Positions 61,388-64,000 of a stretch of 64,000 nt of DNA are shown in pieces. The notes beneath the pieces are model-generated. The model saw only the letters and a program-made list of their open reading frames with translations, had not been told where the DNA came from and did no database searches. This DNA comes from AP-16 sp963755055 (lineage in GTDB: Bacteria; Pseudomonadota; Alphaproteobacteria; Rhizobiales; Xanthobacteraceae). Position 1 is the stretch's first letter, and each line of letters opens with the position of its first letter. The stretch spans positions 310,001-374,000 of the forward strand of contig CAVWIS010000004.1 in the NCBI GenBank assembly GCA_963755055.1, in the 5' to 3' direction. A program made the translations under genes and the position numbers.

Positions 61388-62640
61388 CTATGCGATCCCG
61401 TTCAACGCGAAATCGAAGATGTCGAAATTGCGCAGCCGGCGGTCCTTGGCGATTGCCACGATAGGTGGTGTTCAAGGGACGCGACAGCATGAAAGGAACG
61501 GGCTGTTCCGTGAGGCCGCCATGCGAGCGCAGCCGGTGGCCGGCAAGCCCGCTGAGGTCGTGCTCGTCCGGCCGCGAGCCGATCGCCGTGTAGGTATCGC
61601 CCACCGCGATGAAATCGCCCTCCCGCTCGGGCGGCATCTCGTAGCGGGCGGCCGCACTTTCTCCATCGAGGACCAGCGCCACGCCGGGAATGCGCGCCGC
61701 CGCATCCATCAGGACCTGCGCCTCCACGGAGCCCGTCGCATAGACGCGCACGAACGACCCGAGCGCGCCGTGATGTTTGACGAAGGGATCGGTGATTGGG
61801 CAGATCACGCGCACCGAGCCCGGACCGAACCGGCCGTTCAGCGCCTCCTCCAGATAGACCACCTGCGGCTCGCCGTCGGGCGTGCATTTGTCGTTCATGC
61901 CGTGATCCGCCACGATCGCCACCACGGCACCCAGATCGAGCATCCGCCCGACGCGCTTGTCGACCTCGCGATTGAACTTATCCGCCGCCTCCTCGCCGGG
62001 CCCGGCGCTGTGCTGGACCAAGTCCGACAGTGACAAATAGAGGACATCGGCGCGGCGCAATTCCAAGAGGCAAATCCCCGCATCCAGCACGAACAGCGAG
62101 AGATCGGGGCTGTACATGTCGGGCGTCGAACGCCCGACCAGCCGCTCGACATCCTCGACCCCGTTCTCCTGGAGCGTCGCCTCGCGCGCGCGCTCGGAGG
62201 AGAAACAAATCCCCTTGAGGCCGTTGCCGAGCATTTTTCGCAGCTTGTCCTTGGCGCTGATCACCGCCACCCGCACGCCGGCATCGGCAAGCGCCGCCAG
62301 AATTGTTTCCGAGGAGACCAGCGAGGCGTCGGTGATCATCACCTCCCGGCCGGTCGCCCTGTCGAGATAATAGTTGCCGGAAATGCCGTGCACCTTCGGC
62401 GGCGCCCCGGTCACGATCGACATGTTGTTCGGATTCGGTGAATGTCGGCATGGCGGCGTCGGCGATGGCGAAGAAACCTTCCGCCATGATCCTGGAAATA
62501 TTGGGAAACACTCCGGCCGCGACGCCGTGCGAGATGTATCGCGGATCGCAGCCGTCATAGCAGACGACGACGGTCGGGACGGAAGGCTTGCGGTAGCTCC
62601 GCCCGTTGACCGTGATCTCGCCCATGCTGCGCTCGCTCAT
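61388..62640 (-). CDS. phnA: Phosphonoacetate hydrolase-type alkaline phosphatase superfamily protein (two frameshifts)
   Basis: About 416 residues after removing one extra base at 62436 and one at 61460. First part: VPTVVVCYDGCDPRYISHGV, then AMPTFT-NPNNMSIVTGAPPK around the first join, with the Thr in the TFTNPNN segment as nucleophile. Later VVAIVADHGMNDKCTP holds metal-binding Asp/His residues. The end reads LRNFDIFDFALNGIA after the second join. PhnA cleaves the C-P bond of phosphonoacetate with zinc ions. No other phosphonate genes are adjacent. Start ATG at 62640. Confidence 0.8.
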
Positions 62641-62996
62641 GACGGCCTATTGATGGGTTTCGCAAGAGCTCTACCCATCCTACGCACGCTTGCGTCTCAC
62701 CGGTCCAGCCAGACATCCTCCAGGCGCCAGCCGTTGAAGATGCTGTTGACCACCATGATGGTCATGTTCCTCACCTCGGGTCGCCAGCAGGTGCCGCGCA
62801 TCATTGCCTCCCCGGCGCGTTTGTCGCGGCAATCGCCTCCCGCGACAGTGTGCGGCGGGGCGGAAAAGTCAATGGCAGCGTCGCGCCGGGCGATCCCCTC
62901 CGGCTCGCCAACGATCGCCGAAACAGGCCGGGCTGTCTGCGCCGGACGGGCAGATGCGCTAGCCTGCGCCGATCGCAACGCGCGGGAGCCCTGCAG
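62641..62996. other. Intergenic stretch between phnA and the NIPSNAP gene
   Basis: Holds the half repeat at 62649-62684. A minus-strand frame ending at 62697 gives 93 residues; only its last 35 residues (MMRGTCWRPEVRNMTIMVV onward) look protein-like, and could be a fragment or a very small gene. Otherwise nothing is supported. Confidence 0.4.
62649..62684. repeat. Half copy of the GTAGGATGGGT dispersed repeat
   Basis: ATTGATGGGTTTCGCAAGAG followed by CTCTACCCATCCTACG. It matches the right half of the element at 8822-8909 (TGGGTTTCGCAAGAGCTC then AACCCATCCTGCGA). It lies just upstream of the phnA start on the opposite strand. Confidence 0.7.
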
Positions 62997-63512
62997 ATGA
63001 TCGTCGATGTCCGCACCTATACGCTGATCCCACGGAAAACCGCCAAGTACCTGGAGCTATTCGAGCAGCACGGGCTGCCGGTGATGAAGCGGCACGGTCT
63101 CGATCTGCTCGGCTATTACGTCAGCCAGATCGGCGCGCTCAATCAGGTCGTGCACCTGTGGCGCTACGACAGTCTCGCCGACCTGGAGGCGAAGCGTACG
63201 GCGCGAGACGCCGACCCGGCCTGGGGCGAGTTCCTGTCGCTCACCGAGGGAATGCTTCTGGTGCAGGACAACAAGATCATGCGCCCGGCCTCGTTCTCGC
63301 CGGTCCCGCTGATCCACCTCAAGCCGGCGCGCCGCCGGCGTAGGGTTTCAGCGCCGCGTACATCACGTCGAACGTCGGCGTCGGAACGCCGAGCTCGCGG
63401 CCGAGCGCCACCACCTTGCCGCCGAGCCACGGCAGCTCCAGCCTGTTGCCGCGCAACAGATCGACCGCCATCGAGGGCCGCATGTCGGGCGGGAAATTGC
63501 GCGTGGCCTTGA
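62997..63512 (+). CDS. NIPSNAP-family protein
   Basis: The first 105 residues match the NIPSNAP fold (ferredoxin-like dimer): MIVDVRTYTLIPRKTAKYLE, then HGLPVMKRHGLDLLGYYVSQ, VVHLWRYDSLADLEAKRTAR and NKIMRPASFSPVPL. Family proteins end about there. The open frame continues for 66 Arg/Ala-rich residues that overlap the opposite ketopantoate reductase gene, so the true end may be earlier (a stop in another frame at 63343 suggests an indel). Function unknown. ATG at 62997. Confidence 0.8.
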   Translation: MIVDVRTYTLIPRKTAKYLELFEQHGLPVMKRHGLDLLGYYVSQIGALNQVVHLWRYDSLADLEAKRTARDADPAWGEFLSLTEGMLLVQDNKIMRPASFSPVPLIHLKPARRRRRVSAPRTSRRTSASERRARGRAPPPCRRATAAPACCRATDRPPSRAACRAGNCAWP

Positions 63513-64000
63513 GCGTCCTCGCCTCGAGATCCGCCGGCAGCGCAACGCCGCGGGCGCGGCCCACCGCAACCGCTTCGGCTACGCCTTTCTCGAACAAGGC
63601 AAACACGTCGGGATCATCGCGCAGCTTGCCGAATGGCAGGCGGGTGAGTGCCGCCACCGAGCTGTTGGTGGCGAGCAGGACGAATTTCTCCCACAGCGCG
63701 GTGAGAATCTCGTTGCTGTTCACCGAGTCGAACCCGGCCTTTTGGCACAGCGCATGGAAGGCGGCTCCGCGCGCGCTCGGACGGCCGTCGAGCTCGCCGA
63801 ACACCAGGCGCATGAAGGTGCCGGTCTGCCGGATCACGCCGGGCTCGGTAATGGTGGCGCTGATCTGGGCGACGCCGCCCATCACGGCGTCCTTGCCGAG
63901 GATGGGGATCAGCCGGTCGCTGGCGTCGATGCCGTTCTGCAGCGGGATGACCGCCGTGTCGGGCCCGATCAGCGGGCGGATCGCGGCGCCGGCACTTTCC
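63319..64000 (-). CDS. Ketopantoate reductase (ApbA/PanE)-like, partial at window end
   Basis: The gene enters from the right edge; 227 residues are visible. From the edge: AAIRPLIGPDTAVIPLQNGI, then LIPILGKDAVMGGVAQISAT, the end of the Rossmann domain, then the helical C-terminal domain with NSNEILTALWEKFVLLATNS (Lys in WEKF) and RGNRLELPWLGGKVVALGRE, the family's conserved end. It reduces 2-dehydropantoate with NADPH, though many paralogues have other substrates. Overlaps the NIPSNAP frame tail. Confidence 0.88.
   Translation of the reverse strand, partial: ESAGAAIRPLIGPDTAVIPLQNGIDASDRLIPILGKDAVMGGVAQISATITEPGVIRQTGTFMRLVFGELDGRPSARGAAFHALCQKAGFDSVNSNEILTALWEKFVLLATNSSVAALTRLPFGKLRDDPDVFALFEKGVAEAVAVGRARGVALPADLEARTLKATRNFPPDMRPSMAVDLLRGNRLELPWLGGKVVALGRELGVPTPTFDVMYAALKPYAGGAPA

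Noticed and set aside
62697..62978. A 93-residue minus-strand frame upstream of the NIPSNAP gene
   Set aside because: Only the last 35 residues look protein-like and no family or good start was found; listed only as a note in the intergenic entry.

Overview
The window is high-GC DNA that reads like a chromosome segment of an alphaproteobacterium, most likely Hyphomicrobiales (Rhizobiales; Bradyrhizobium/Xanthobacteraceae-like). The grounds are a DUF3551-type secreted protein, palindromic dispersed repeats of the kind common in that order, a FlbD-type receiver domain, a CtrA-type box (TTAA-N7-TTAA), and many solute-uptake and acyl-CoA catabolism genes. Species cannot be fixed from the sequence alone. 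At least eight genes carry one-base indels, nearly all insertions, so many 'broken' genes are probably sequence error.

Layout. 0.2-10 kb: a NitT/TauT-type ABC transporter (ATPase, permease, binding protein) with a DapA-like lyase, a TetR regulator and, further along, a MetE-like protein. Three of these promoters share a GTAAC-type inverted repeat and may form a TetR regulon. Between them lie a PIG-L-like hydrolase, a glycosyltransferase, an acetyltransferase and an NAD-dependent epimerase. 10.0-11.6 kb: a lower-GC islet bounded by a perfect 20-bp direct repeat. It carries one gene, a concanavalin-like domain joined to a CAP12-type TIR domain, and looks like a compact defence islet. 11.6-16.8 kb: phoU, a PQQ-type sugar dehydrogenase, a second low-GC defence-like gene (nucleoside deoxyribosyltransferase-like N-terminus) and a periplasmic ClpP-fold protein. 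16.8-23.3 kb: amidohydrolase, acetamidase/formamidase and hydantoinase B and A, an amide/hydantoin catabolic group. 23.4-29.7 kb: an EF-hand protein, a split ThDP decarboxylase, a luciferase-like flavoenzyme and two acyl-CoA ligases.

30.7-43.8 kb is the most unusual part. It is a candidate RiPP-type gene cluster with a 69-residue double-glycine-leader peptide ending in Trp, an unrecognised 217-residue partner, two cobalamin-type radical SAM enzymes, a cytochrome P450, a gingipain/CHAT-like cysteine protease with a zinc ribbon, a tryptophanyl-tRNA synthetase of the LTGDRPTG type, an Fe/2-oxoglutarate dioxygenase and a POT peptide transporter. A fragment of an alpha/beta hydrolase gene lies at the left edge and an intact relative at the right edge. 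I do not recognise this gene combination as a described RiPP class.

44-64 kb: MmgE/PrpD protein, a VapBC-type toxin-antitoxin pair with a probable leaderless promoter, a BisC-type molybdoenzyme, small zinc-binding and hypothetical proteins, a MATE exporter, a membrane chemoreceptor operon next to CtrA-like boxes, a receiver-only FlbD relative, two acyl-CoA dehydrogenases, a secreted Asp-box protein, a VOC protein, phosphonoacetate hydrolase, a NIPSNAP protein and a ketopantoate reductase-like gene that runs off the right end.
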